This document shows, in pieces, positions 29,110-37,787 of a stretch of 64,000 nucleotides of DNA; position 1 is the stretch's first letter; every line of letters starts with the position of its first letter. The stretch lies in the NCBI GenBank assembly GCA_946803585.1, contig CAMPEQ010000008.1:267786-331785 (forward strand), in the 5' to 3' direction. A program made the translations under genes and the position numbers. This DNA is from an uncultured Actinomycetes bacterium. GTDB taxonomy: Bacteria; Actinomycetota; Actinomycetes; S36-B12; UBA10799. The notes under the pieces are model-generated. The model ran no database searches. It was not told where the DNA came from and saw only the letters and a program-made list of their open reading frames with translations.

Positions 29110-32100
29110 TTAGTACTCGACCTCCTGAGAGCGGCGACGGATCACAGTGACCTCGTCGCGTTGGTTACCCGTTGGCCCGTAGTAGTTGAAGCCATAGGAC
29201 AGCTGCGCGTAGCCGCCAATGAGGTGCGAGGGCTTCATCAGTAGTCGAGTCAGTGAGTTGTGGATTCCACCGCGCCTACCACTGGCCTCGGCCTTGGGAA
29301 CATCGATCAGTCGATCCTTCGCGTGGTACATGTAGACCGTGCCCTCCGGCATACGGTGAGACACGACCGCCCGGGCAACGACAACACCGTTGCGGTTTGC
29401 CGACTCAATCCAGTCGTTGTCTTTGATCCCGGCCTTCGCCGCGTCCTCTTTGGAGATCCAGATATCGGGTCCGCCGCGGGAGAGCGAGAGCATAAACAGG
29501 TTGTCCTGGTACTCCGAGTGAATCGACCATTTTGAGTGTGGAGTCAGGTACCGAACCGTCACTTCCAGGGCACCGTCGACCCCACTGGTGGGGGCTCCGA
29601 AGAGTCGGTTCATCTGCAGCGGTGGCCGGTATGCGGGCAACCATTCGCCGAGCTCAGCCATCCAATCGTGGTCGAGGAAGTAGTGCTGGCGTCCCGTCAA
29701 GGTGTGCCATGGCTTAAGCCGCTCGACATTGATGGTGAACGGCGAATAGCGGCGGCCACCGTGTTCGCTGCCGGACCACTCATGTGACGTGATAACCGGC
29801 TGAGGCCGCGCTTGGGTATCAGCGAACCGAATCTGCGTCCCCTCATGGTCCTGCGCCAGGTCCGCAAGTTCATGGCCTGTCCTTTTCTGCAGTTCCGTGA
29901 ATCCCGCGACGGCAATCCGGCCGTTGGTGGTGCCGGAGAGCGCCAGGATCGCCTCACAGGCCTGCTTCGCCTCGTTCAGGCGAGGGCGACCATCGGCGAT
30001 GCCACCCTTGACTGTTCCGTTGATGTCTTTAAGACGTTCAACCTCGCGTACTGGCTTCAAGGTGATGCCCTTGACGACCGTGCCCAGGTTCTCGACGTTG
30101 GGCCCGAGCGCGGTCATCTTCGCAGCGACCGCTCCGTAGTCCCGCTCAACAGTCACGAGGTTCGGCATGGTGACCCCGGGTATGGGTTCACACTCGCCTA
30201 GCTTCCAGTCCCGAACGACCCCGCCCGGCTGTTTCGTCTCCCCGGGAGTGTCGTGCAGAAGCGGAGCGGCCACGACGTCGGTACGCACTCCGAGGTGCTG
30301 CTTTGCCAGGCGGCTAAACGCCTTGGACATCGCGACAAATGTGTCGTAGTCAGTGCTGGTCTCCCACGGCGGATCGATTGCCGCACTGAAAGCATGGATA
30401 AACGGATGCATATCTGTCGTGTTCAGATCCTCCTTCTCGTACCAGGTTGCGGCAGGTAGAAGGATGTCCGAGAAGATCCCGGTCGAGGTCATCCGGAAGT
30501 CGAGTGAGACGAGCAGGTCGAGTTTTCCGATGGGGGCATCCTCCCGCCACTGGACATCGACGGGACGTTCACCCTCGGGTGCTTCTTGGGCCTTCACCTG
30601 ATTGGCAGTTCCCAGCAAATGGCGCAGGAAGTACTCATTTCCCTTACTCGATGAGCCGAGCAGATTCGCCCGCCAGACCGTCATCACCCGCGGCCAATTC
30701 TCGGGTGCATCAGGATCCTCGGCAGCGAACTTCAGCTCATTGGCCTGCAGCGCTTTGACAATGAAGTCAGCCACAGGAGTTCCTTCAGCAGTAGCTTGAT
30801 CGACGATGTCCAGCGGATTCTGATTGAACGTCGGATAGCTCGGCAGCCAACCCATCCGTGCACTCTTGGCCAAACAATCGGCCATCTTCATATCCTTGAA
30901 CAGGCCCTTACCCAGCGGCGTTGCGAGCTCGCTGGCACCCATCGTGTCGTAGCGGTACTGACCGGTTGCGGTGTAGAAGAACGCAGTCCCCGCCATCTGC
31001 CGGGGCGGGCGCTGCCAGTCCGCTGCCGAGGCAAGCTGGGCCCACCCAGTAAACGGCCGACACTTCTCCTGACCGACGTAGTGAGCCCAACCGCCGCCGT
31101 TTACTCCTTGGCAGCCAGTCAAGGTCACGAGAGAAATAATCGCTCGGTACGTCTCGTCAGAGTGGAACCAATGGTTCGTTCCAGCGCCCAGGGCAATCAT
31201 TGACCGCCCGCCGGACCTATCGGCATTGTGGGCGAACTCGCGAGCCACCCGCGTCACGGTGCTAGCGGGGACAGAGGTGATTTCTTCTTGCCAGGCGGGG
31301 GTATACGGCTGGGAGGTGTCGTCATAGGACGACGGCCAGTCTCCCGGTAGCCCGTCGCGACCGACGCCGTACGAGGCGAGCATGAGGTCGAGCACTGTGG
31401 TGACGAGGCGATCACCGACCTTGCGTACCGGCACGCCTCGACGCATAACGCCGCCGCCTTCGCTCGTCTCCTGAGCAATATCGAAGCGAGGAAGATCGAG
31501 TTCGACCGAGTCACCCTCGCCATCGTTGTACAGGCTCAGTAGTGGATCTACGTCTTCTAGATCAAGATTCCATTTGCCAATCCCCGATTCGGTGTAGCGG
31601 AAGCCAAGGGAGCCGTTCGGCACCACGATGTCGTTGGTCTTCGCATCGATTAGGGCCGTCTTCAGCTCGGGCTGTTCGCCCTCATGTCCGAGATCTGCTG
31701 CGGTTAAGAAGCGGTCGGGTACGTAGACCCCTGGGGTGTGTTCGCGAAGTGTTACTAGGTTTGGAAGGTCGGTATAAGTCTTGCTGTACTCCTGGAAACG
31801 CGGCACCTGCTTCTTCACATAGAACTCGTTGAGAATCACGTGACCCATAGCCATGGCGACTGCGCCGTCCGTGCCCGGATGAGCGGACATCCAGGTGTCG
31901 GCGAACTTCGTGTTATCCGCGTAGTCAGGACTGACCACAACCACCTTCTGACCGCGGTAGCGAGCCTCGGTCATGAAGTGGGCATCCGGAGTTCGGGTCA
32001 CCGGGATGTTCGAGCCCCACATGATCAGGTAGGCAGCGTTCCACCAATCAGCGCTCTCGGGAACGTCTGTTTGATCGCCCCAGATCTGCGGTGACGCTAC

Positions 32101-32820
32101 CGGGAGGTCGGCGTACCAGTCATAGAACGACAGCATGGTGCCGCCCAACAAACTGGTGTAGCGAGCGCCCGACGCGTGCGATGCCATCGACATCGCCGGA
32201 ATTGGGGAGAACCCGGCGACCCGGTCTGGTCCGTACTTCTTAATCGTGTGGACCTGCGCGGCCGCGGTAATCTCCAGCGCCTCGGCCCATGATGTTCGAA
32301 CTAGCCCGCCTTTACCGCGACCCGATTGGTAGCGCTTGCGCTTCTCAGGGTCCTGGGTGACCTCAGACCACGCGAGGACTGGATCTCCGAGGCGAGCCTT
32401 CGCCTCCCGGTACATCTCCAGCAACGTTGCCCGAGCGTAAGGGAATCGAACTCGCGTGGGCGAGTAGGTGTACCAGCTGAAAGCTGCACCACGGGGGCAG
32501 CCGCGCGGTTCGTACTCCGGGGAGTCCGGGCCGACACTGGGGTAGTCCGTCTCCTGGGTTTCCCAGGTGATGATGCCGTCCTTGACGTAGACCTTCCACG
32601 AGCATGATCCAGTGCAGTTGACACCGTGGGTGGATCTAACGATCTTGTCGTGGCTCCATCGATCGCGATAGAACACATCGGCTTGGCGCCCACCCTTTTT
32701 GTGGATCGTCCGCAGGTCATCGGAGACCTCGTCGCGGCTCACCCACCGGCGGGTACGTAACAACGAATCGGTGATGTTGCCATCAATCTCGCCGGTACCT
32801 TCGGTCGCTTCGGTTGTCAT
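29110..32820 (-). CDS. narG: Respiratory nitrate reductase alpha subunit NarG
   Basis: NarG is the catalytic subunit reducing nitrate to nitrite at a bis-MGD molybdenum site. It has 1236 residues, close to the E. coli length. The [4Fe-4S] ligands H65, C69, C73 and C108 follow the His-Cys-Cys-Cys pattern of the family. The Mo ligand is Asp234 in MLSFYDWYADLP. No twin-arginine signal is present, as expected for a cytoplasm-facing enzyme. Its ATG overlaps the stop of the upstream regulator by one base (TAATG), so both are probably on one transcript. Confidence 0.98.
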   Translation of the reverse strand: MTTEATEGTGEIDGNITDSLLRTRRWVSRDEVSDDLRTIHKKGGRQADVFYRDRWSHDKIVRSTHGVNCTGSCSWKVYVKDGIITWETQETDYPSVGPDSPEYEPRGCPRGAAFSWYTYSPTRVRFPYARATLLEMYREAKARLGDPVLAWSEVTQDPEKRKRYQSGRGKGGLVRTSWAEALEITAAAQVHTIKKYGPDRVAGFSPIPAMSMASHASGARYTSLLGGTMLSFYDWYADLPVASPQIWGDQTDVPESADWWNAAYLIMWGSNIPVTRTPDAHFMTEARYRGQKVVVVSPDYADNTKFADTWMSAHPGTDGAVAMAMGHVILNEFYVKKQVPRFQEYSKTYTDLPNLVTLREHTPGVYVPDRFLTAADLGHEGEQPELKTALIDAKTNDIVVPNGSLGFRYTESGIGKWNLDLEDVDPLLSLYNDGEGDSVELDLPRFDIAQETSEGGGVMRRGVPVRKVGDRLVTTVLDLMLASYGVGRDGLPGDWPSSYDDTSQPYTPAWQEEITSVPASTVTRVAREFAHNADRSGGRSMIALGAGTNHWFHSDETYRAIISLVTLTGCQGVNGGGWAHYVGQEKCRPFTGWAQLASAADWQRPPRQMAGTAFFYTATGQYRYDTMGASELATPLGKGLFKDMKMADCLAKSARMGWLPSYPTFNQNPLDIVDQATAEGTPVADFIVKALQANELKFAAEDPDAPENWPRVMTVWRANLLGSSSKGNEYFLRHLLGTANQVKAQEAPEGERPVDVQWREDAPIGKLDLLVSLDFRMTSTGIFSDILLPAATWYEKEDLNTTDMHPFIHAFSAAIDPPWETSTDYDTFVAMSKAFSRLAKQHLGVRTDVVAAPLLHDTPGETKQPGGVVRDWKLGECEPIPGVTMPNLVTVERDYGAVAAKMTALGPNVENLGTVVKGITLKPVREVERLKDINGTVKGGIADGRPRLNEAKQACEAILALSGTTNGRIAVAGFTELQKRTGHELADLAQDHEGTQIRFADTQARPQPVITSHEWSGSEHGGRRYSPFTINVERLKPWHTLTGRQHYFLDHDWMAELGEWLPAYRPPLQMNRLFGAPTSGVDGALEVTVRYLTPHSKWSIHSEYQDNLFMLSLSRGGPDIWISKEDAAKAGIKDNDWIESANRNGVVVARAVVSHRMPEGTVYMYHAKDRLIDVPKAEASGRRGGIHNSLTRLLMKPSHLIGGYAQLSYGFNYYGPTGNQRDEVTVIRRRSQEVEY

Positions 32821-33581
32821 TACGACACCTCTGTCTCTAGTCGAACGGTTCTAGTGGATTCGGAATCGTCGTTACGATCCGCAGCACTTAGGTCTGGTGC
32901 ATCTTCGAGGAGAAGGACGCAGGCACCAGGTTCAGCAAAGGCCTCCATCTGCAACGCCACTGCATCGGTTGCCTTCCGGCTCGCGACTCCCCGGAGCATC
33001 CCGAGGTGGGCGTTGCAAACAACCTCTGGGCTTCGCACTGCGGCGTCCAACAACGGGCATCGACGCAGCCTGACGCGAGTCGCGCTATCGGGCTCTGTCG
33101 GCGCCACCTCGGGAGAAAATCCAAGTTCGTCAAGCGTCGTTAAGACGAGGTCTCGAGTTGCTTTCGGCGCCGATACCTCGCGGGGAGCTAGCGATTCACC
33201 CCACGCGTAGCCAGCCTCAAGCGCGGCTTGGGCGGGGTCTGGCGCGGTTCGCTCGATGTAGGCCGCCAATGCGTCAGCCAACCCCATGTACTCGCGCACT
33301 CGCGGATCGGGTTCGAACGACTCAACGGCTGCGTAGAGGGCGGCGGGTCGTCCCCTCCCCGTGGGGGCAGCCGATGTTCGGTCGATGTAACGGCGATCAA
33401 TGAGCGCATCGAGGTGTTCCCGAACCGTGTTGGCGTGGAGGTCTAGCTGGTGGGCGATCGTGGCTACCGTGACCGGTTCATTTTGCCGCTGAACGACCTC
33501 GAGTACGGCGGCGCGCTGAGCGGAGATCGCCTCACCCGGGAGCACTCCCAGTGCTCTGGCTGGACCCGGTCGATTATTCAC
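32820..33581 (-). CDS. Winged-helix regulator with 3Cys-1His cluster (nar operon)
   Basis: This looks like a COG2345-type winged-helix transcription factor. The helix-turn-helix is near residues 35-65 (DLHANTVREHLDALIDRRYI), with the wing GRGRPAALYA after it. The C-terminal domain has C175, C189 (13 residues apart), H192 and C221, similar in style to the Fe-S repressor SufR. I infer an Fe-S cluster sensing oxygen, redox state or NO. I chose GTG at 33581, because ATG-less extension to 33620 would run through a perfect TATAAT. It is translationally coupled to narG. Confidence 0.8.
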   Translation of the reverse strand: MNNRPGPARALGVLPGEAISAQRAAVLEVVQRQNEPVTVATIAHQLDLHANTVREHLDALIDRRYIDRTSAAPTGRGRPAALYAAVESFEPDPRVREYMGLADALAAYIERTAPDPAQAALEAGYAWGESLAPREVSAPKATRDLVLTTLDELGFSPEVAPTEPDSATRVRLRRCPLLDAAVRSPEVVCNAHLGMLRGVASRKATDAVALQMEAFAEPGACVLLLEDAPDLSAADRNDDSESTRTVRLETEVS

Positions 33582-33600
33582 GGAAATAACCGTATTATAT
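33574..33600. promoter_or_regulatory. Overlapping divergent promoters of the nar regulator and the DUF2249 operon
   Basis: On the minus strand a perfect TATAAT (33599-33594) lies 12 nt before the regulator GTG. On the plus strand TATTAT (33593-33598) can serve the DUF2249 operon with a ~45-nt leader. Two small inverted repeats overlap them: TTATT-N6-AATAA (33574-33589) and ACGG-N6-CCGT (33580-33593). The layout suits control of both directions by one bound protein, perhaps the regulator itself. Confidence 0.55.
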
Positions 33601-33650
33601 TGGCTACCCGGATCCACCACCGGGTTCAGATTTCTCTTTGGGAGGCAAAC

Positions 33651-34028
33651 ATGTCCGAAGGCTCAACCGACCTCAACCCCACCGGACGACCCGAGATCCC
33701 ATTGCTCGGCACTACCTCGGACTGCGGCTGCGGCGGAGACCACTCCGAGTCCTCAAGCGAGGGAACATCTGACCTACCCGAGGTACTTGCGCCTGCCGCA
33801 GACGGCAGTCCAGTCCTGGACGTGCGAAACGTCCCCCACTCAATCCGGCACGCGACGGTGTTCGGCGCGGTTGACTCGATTCGCAGCGGGCACAGCTTGG
33901 TTTTGGTCGCCCCGCACGATCCGCTACCCCTACTCAAGCAGCTATCCGAACGCCACGACGGTGCCTTTGCCGTCAGCTACGAGGTATCCGGACCAGACGC
34001 ATGGCGACTGCGATTGAGTCGATCATGA
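33651..34028 (+). CDS. DUF2249 protein with N-terminal CGCGG motif
   Basis: The C-terminal ~75 residues match the DUF2249 (TusA-like fold) family: LDVRNVPHSIRHATVFGAVD, then SLVLVAPHDPLPLLKQL and GPDAWRLRL. These proteins are often near nitrate, nitrite or NO metabolism genes, but their function is not settled. The N-terminal 45 residues are disordered-looking and hold DCGCGGDH, a possible metal-binding motif. The ATG at 33651 follows GGGAGG by 6 nt. Its stop overlaps the YwiC-like start (ATGA). Confidence 0.85.
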   Translation: MSEGSTDLNPTGRPEIPLLGTTSDCGCGGDHSESSSEGTSDLPEVLAPAADGSPVLDVRNVPHSIRHATVFGAVDSIRSGHSLVLVAPHDPLPLLKQLSERHDGAFAVSYEVSGPDAWRLRLSRS

Positions 34029-34852
34029 GTGCGGGTACGAACATCCAGGCTGGGAGATCGGCACCCGCAGTAAAGCGCCCCGCTCGCAAGGTCTCGTACT
34101 TTCCACCCCAACACGGTGGCTGGGCATTCCTCGGACTACCGATCGCTCTCGGGCTAACTGTCGCCCCCTGGTCGTGGCTACTCGTGACGGCCAGCATCGC
34201 GGCGGTTGCTGCCTTCCCGCTCGCGCACTTCACCACCGCATTCATTCGTTACCCGAACCGCGATAAGTACAAGCCCCCACTAGCGATATGGGCCACCGTC
34301 TTTGTCCCGTTTGCGCTGCTAACGCTGGCTACCAACCCGTGGCTCCTCCTCGTCGGAATCGCCTATGCAGTGATCTTTGCTGTGAACGTTGCGCTCGCGA
34401 CTCACGGCCAAGAGCGCTCAATGCTCAACGACACTGTGTTCATCATCGAGTGCGTCGCACTGATTCCCGTTCTCTGGGCGATCGGCGTCGACCAGGTGGT
34501 CGGCTCCCCACCGTCGTTCTTTGCCTTGCCCCCTGCGGTTTGGCTCGCAATGGCGATGGCGTTCATGGCGATGGTCGGATCTACCTTGCATGTGAAGTCG
34601 CTGATTCGCGAGCGAGCAAATCCACGGTACCGGTGGTACTCCCTGGTGTGGGCAGTTGCCTCAATCGGCGTCGCGGCGATTCTGGGCTGGACACTTGGCG
34701 TCAACATTGCTGCTGTCTCACTGCCGTTTGTCTTCCTCGCAGGTAGGTCGATCGCGCTTGGTGACACACCGCGAAAACCAGGTGTTCTGGGCATGGTGGA
34801 GCTCGTGGGGTTCATTCTTGTCCTACTGGGATTTGCGCTATGCGGGGCCTAG
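34025..34852 (+). CDS. YwiC-like membrane protein
   Basis: The 275-residue protein has the family signature YFPPQHGGWAFLGLP near residue 25, followed by about eight hydrophobic segments. In Bacillus subtilis ywiC lies beside fnr and the narGHJI genes, and the link to nitrate respiration recurs here. The molecular function is not known. The ATG at 34025 overlaps the DUF2249 stop by 4 nt. Confidence 0.85.
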   Translation: MSAGTNIQAGRSAPAVKRPARKVSYFPPQHGGWAFLGLPIALGLTVAPWSWLLVTASIAAVAAFPLAHFTTAFIRYPNRDKYKPPLAIWATVFVPFALLTLATNPWLLLVGIAYAVIFAVNVALATHGQERSMLNDTVFIIECVALIPVLWAIGVDQVVGSPPSFFALPPAVWLAMAMAFMAMVGSTLHVKSLIRERANPRYRWYSLVWAVASIGVAAILGWTLGVNIAAVSLPFVFLAGRSIALGDTPRKPGVLGMVELVGFILVLLGFALCGA

Positions 34853-34914
34853 CTGAGCGCAGCGACACCGACTCCCGATCCATGACGGATGCCGGCGGCA
34901 CCTACGGTGGTCCT

Positions 34915-35928
34915 ATGTCGGCCCCCCGCACTCCTGCGCTGCGTCTGACGGACAAGCACGGCCGCACGGCCTACGACTTGCGCGTCTCCCTCACCGATAA
35001 GTGCAATCTGCGCTGCACCTACTGCATGCCCGCCGAGGGTTTGGAATGGCTAGCTAAACCAGAGTTGCTCTCTGACGATGAGATCGTGCGACTAGTCGCA
35101 GTGGGCACTGAGATCCTCGGCATCACCGATGTGCGGCTCACAGGGGGAGAGCCGCTCCTGCGTCCCTCACTAGTAGACATCGTCGGCAGAATCAGCGCCC
35201 TACCAGCCCGGCCTGCAGTTTCCCTCACCACAAACGGGATCGGGTTAGCGCGCCTGGCCAAGCCGCTCGCGGCGGCTGGCCTGGACCGGATCAATGTCTC
35301 GCTGGACACCTTGCAGCGGGATCGCTTCGTTGCACTTACTCGTCGCGATCGGATTGACGATGTCTTCGACGGCCTACAGGCCGCAGCCGCAGCTGGTCTG
35401 TCCCCTGTCAAGGTGAACTCCGTATTGATGCGGGGAGTCAACGATGACGAGGCGGCCGACCTCCTCGAATTCTGCCTCGAACACGACTACGCGCTGCGCT
35501 TTATCGAGCAAATGCCTCTTGACCCAATGCATGGCTGGAACCGCGACATGATGGTGACCGGCAGCGAGATATTCGATCAAGTCAGTACCAAGCACGTGCT
35601 CACTGCTGCCAAGGCCGATCGCGGATCCTCCCCGGCAAACTTGTGGCGGATCGATAACACGGAGGCGACTGTAGGAATCATCGCCTCCGTCTCTGCACCC
35701 TTCTGTGGTGCTTGCGATCGGACCCGGTTGACAGCCGACGGTCAGATCCGAAACTGTCTCTTCGCTCGCGAAGAATCCGACCTCCGCGACGCAATGCGAG
35801 CAGGAGCTACTGACGAAGAACTAGCCCACCGCTGGATTGCAGCAACCGTAACGAAAGCGGCTGGGCACGGAATCGACGATCCGACCTTCCTCCAACCACA
35901 ACGGCCGATGTCGGCGATCGGCGGCTGA
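34915..35928 (+). CDS. moaA: GTP 3',8-cyclase MoaA
   Basis: MoaA is a radical SAM enzyme that converts GTP to 3',8-cyclo-GTP, the first step of molybdopterin synthesis. The 337-residue form has the SAM cluster C30, C34, C37 (CNLRCTYC). The C-terminal cluster is FCGACDRTRLTADGQIRNCL, and the conserved Gly-Gly end is SAIGG. I chose ATG at 34915, which gives a normal N-terminus (MSAPRTPALRL). An ATG at 34840 would overlap the ywiC-like gene. Confidence 0.96.
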   Translation: MSAPRTPALRLTDKHGRTAYDLRVSLTDKCNLRCTYCMPAEGLEWLAKPELLSDDEIVRLVAVGTEILGITDVRLTGGEPLLRPSLVDIVGRISALPARPAVSLTTNGIGLARLAKPLAAAGLDRINVSLDTLQRDRFVALTRRDRIDDVFDGLQAAAAAGLSPVKVNSVLMRGVNDDEAADLLEFCLEHDYALRFIEQMPLDPMHGWNRDMMVTGSEIFDQVSTKHVLTAAKADRGSSPANLWRIDNTEATVGIIASVSAPFCGACDRTRLTADGQIRNCLFAREESDLRDAMRAGATDEELAHRWIAATVTKAAGHGIDDPTFLQPQRPMSAIGG

Positions 35929-35929
35929 G

Positions 35930-36169
35930 GTGATCACGATCCAGTACTTTGCCGGAGCTCGCGCCGCGACCGGAATCGCCAGCGAGCAACTCGAATCGGG
36001 GCCACTTGCTGAGGTTCTCGCCCGCGCCATCGATCGGCACGGACCGGAGCTAGCACGGATCTTCTCAGCGAGCACCTATCTACTCGACGGAACGAACATC
36101 CGCGATACGTCTACGCTGATTGCTGACGGGAACACACTGGATATTCTGCCGCCTTTTGCAGGTGGCTAG
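35930..36169 (+). CDS. moaD: Molybdopterin synthase sulfur-carrier subunit MoaD
   Basis: MoaD carries a C-terminal thiocarboxylate that donates sulfur to precursor Z. The 79-residue ubiquitin-like protein begins ITIQYFAGARAATGI and ends with the required FAGG. The GTG start is 1 nt past the moaA stop, so translation is likely coupled. Its stop overlaps the convergent moaE stop within CTAG. Confidence 0.93.
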   Translation: MITIQYFAGARAATGIASEQLESGPLAEVLARAIDRHGPELARIFSASTYLLDGTNIRDTSTLIADGNTLDILPPFAGG

Positions 36170-36600
36170 GGGCAGTTGACCCATTCGGTTCGTCCGTCGG
36201 CAAAGGTCTGCTCCTTCCAGATTGGCAACTGGACCTTGACCTCTTCGACGAGCCAACTACACGTCTCAATCGCAGGCTGGCGATGCGCAGCGGAAATTGC
36301 GACTACGAGGGCGGCATCTGAGATCGCTAACGGGCCGATCCGGTGAGACACGGCAACTGCTCCGACGCCTGATCGCGCCGAAGCTTGCTTGGCGAGATCC
36401 ATGATGATGTCCGCCGCGCCCGGGTGAGCGGAATACTCCAGCGCCGTCACCGCCCGCTGATGATCGTGATTACGCACGACCCCGGCAAAGGCTGATACTG
36501 CCCCGAACTCGACCGATTCAACGGCCGCTATGTGCTCGTGGACGTGGATCGGATCCGTGGTTACTGCTGCGATCGCGACCTGCGGGCTTGACTCACCCAT
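36166..36600 (-). CDS. moaE: Molybdopterin synthase catalytic subunit MoaE
   Basis: MoaE pairs with MoaD to convert cyclic pyranopterin monophosphate to molybdopterin. The 144-residue protein has FAGVVRNHDHQRAVTALEYS, the His/Arg-rich substrate segment VSHRIGPLAISDAALVVAIS, and the catalytic-Lys region LPIWKEQTF. The start is ATG at 36600, which overlaps the mog end by 8 nt. It ends the mod-mog-moaE operon and is convergent with moaD. Confidence 0.95.
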   Translation of the reverse strand: MGESSPQVAIAAVTTDPIHVHEHIAAVESVEFGAVSAFAGVVRNHDHQRAVTALEYSAHPGAADIIMDLAKQASARSGVGAVAVSHRIGPLAISDAALVVAISAAHRQPAIETCSWLVEEVKVQLPIWKEQTFADGRTEWVNCP

Positions 36601-37066
36601 GGTCGCCGCCTTGCAGTTGGTCGATAGCGTGCACCAGGATTGGCTCGAGAACGGCCAGAGACTCAAGGACAGCACGCCGCGATCCGGGAAGGTTGACAAT
36701 CAACGTCTCCCCAACCGTTCCGGCGATTCCGCGAGAGAGCGCGGCGGTTGGCACCACATCCCATGACCGGGAACGAATCAGGTCAGCAATCCCCGGGACT
36801 TCCCGATCGACGACTTGCCTTGTCTGCTCCGGAGTTAGGTCCGTCGGTGAGATCCCGGTACCGCCGCAGGTGATAACTAGCGACGACCGGGCTACCTCCT
36901 GCCGCAGGACGTCCGCGATCCCCTCCCCATCAGATACACAAAGTGCTGATTGAACGTGAAAGCCGCGAGCGCGCAGGAACTCGACTGCCGCTGGGCCTGC
37001 CGTGTCCTCGTACTCACCGGTGCTGGCACGGGTGGAAACGGTGATCACACTTGCTGGGTAGACCAT
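36593..37066 (-). CDS. mog: Molybdopterin adenylyltransferase (MoaB/Mog family)
   Basis: This enzyme adenylylates molybdopterin so that MoeA can insert molybdate. The 157-residue protein has the MoCF signature LVITCGGTGISPTDLTPEQT and the second motif IVNLPGSRRAV. It could equally be named moaB; actinobacteria use both names for single-domain members. It follows modC by 13 nt. Confidence 0.92.
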   Translation of the reverse strand: MVYPASVITVSTRASTGEYEDTAGPAAVEFLRARGFHVQSALCVSDGEGIADVLRQEVARSSLVITCGGTGISPTDLTPEQTRQVVDREVPGIADLIRSRSWDVVPTAALSRGIAGTVGETLIVNLPGSRRAVLESLAVLEPILVHAIDQLQGGDHG

Positions 37067-37079
37067 GGGTCAATCGTAA

Positions 37080-37787
37080 CTACGACACCGACGGGTCGTA
37101 GTTTGTCGGCCCCACACCGGACCCCGAGGTGGCCTGCAAGCGGCCATCGGCAAGGACGTAAGGAAGCGCAGACATGGCCGAGACATCGTCTCGATCATGA
37201 GTGACGACGACAACCGGGCCGGTGAATCCGACAAGAGAGTCCACAAGCGCCTGGCGCACCGCGGGGCGAGCCGAACTATCAAGTGCTGCAAACGGTTCAT
37301 CAAGGAGTAATACGTCAGGTGCAACGGCGATTGCACGTGCAATGGCAACGCGCTGGCGCTGACCACCGGAAAGGGTGCGGGCCGATTGCCTCGCCAGGTC
37401 GCTGAGTCCGAAGGTCTCCATCAGCATCCCAAGCCTGCTGACTGTCGCTGAATCGCGTCGCTGCCCGCGTTTCAGGCCGACCGCGACGTTCTGCTCGACG
37501 GTCAGCCAATCAAAGATCCGATAGTCCTGAAAGACCAACCCCACAGGACGATGTTGGGGCCGCAGAAAGACATCCTCTCGGGGGGAATCCCACGTGCGCT
37601 CGCCACAGCGGATGGAGCCGCTCTCGATCGAGATGAGACCGGCAAGAACGGCCAACAAAGTGGACTTCCCTGAGCCGTTCGCGCCAGTGATCGCCACGGG
37701 CTGGCCCGCAGGAGCAACCAAATCGATGTTCAGATTGCACTGCGCTCGCCGGGCAAGAAAGGACATCTCTAGTTGTGACTTACTCAC
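37080..37787 (-). CDS. modC: Molybdate ABC transporter ATP-binding protein ModC, short form
   Basis: ModC powers molybdate import. The 235-residue ATPase has Walker A GANGSGKST, signature LSGGQRQRVAIARA, Walker B VLLLDEP and the switch His in VVTHD. It lacks the C-terminal TOBE/Mop domain of E. coli ModC. A Mop domain is instead encoded in the regulator at the head of the operon. It overlaps modB by 8 nt. Confidence 0.93.
   Translation of the reverse strand: MSKSQLEMSFLARRAQCNLNIDLVAPAGQPVAITGANGSGKSTLLAVLAGLISIESGSIRCGERTWDSPREDVFLRPQHRPVGLVFQDYRIFDWLTVEQNVAVGLKRGQRRDSATVSRLGMLMETFGLSDLARQSARTLSGGQRQRVAIARAIAVAPDVLLLDEPFAALDSSARPAVRQALVDSLVGFTGPVVVVTHDRDDVSAMSALPYVLADGRLQATSGSGVGPTNYDPSVS

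Noticed and set aside
33450-33650. Longer reading of the DUF2249 gene into the regulator on the opposite strand
   Set aside because: It would be antisense to the conserved HTH region and passes through the divergent promoters. The ATG at 33651 has a strong GGAGG.
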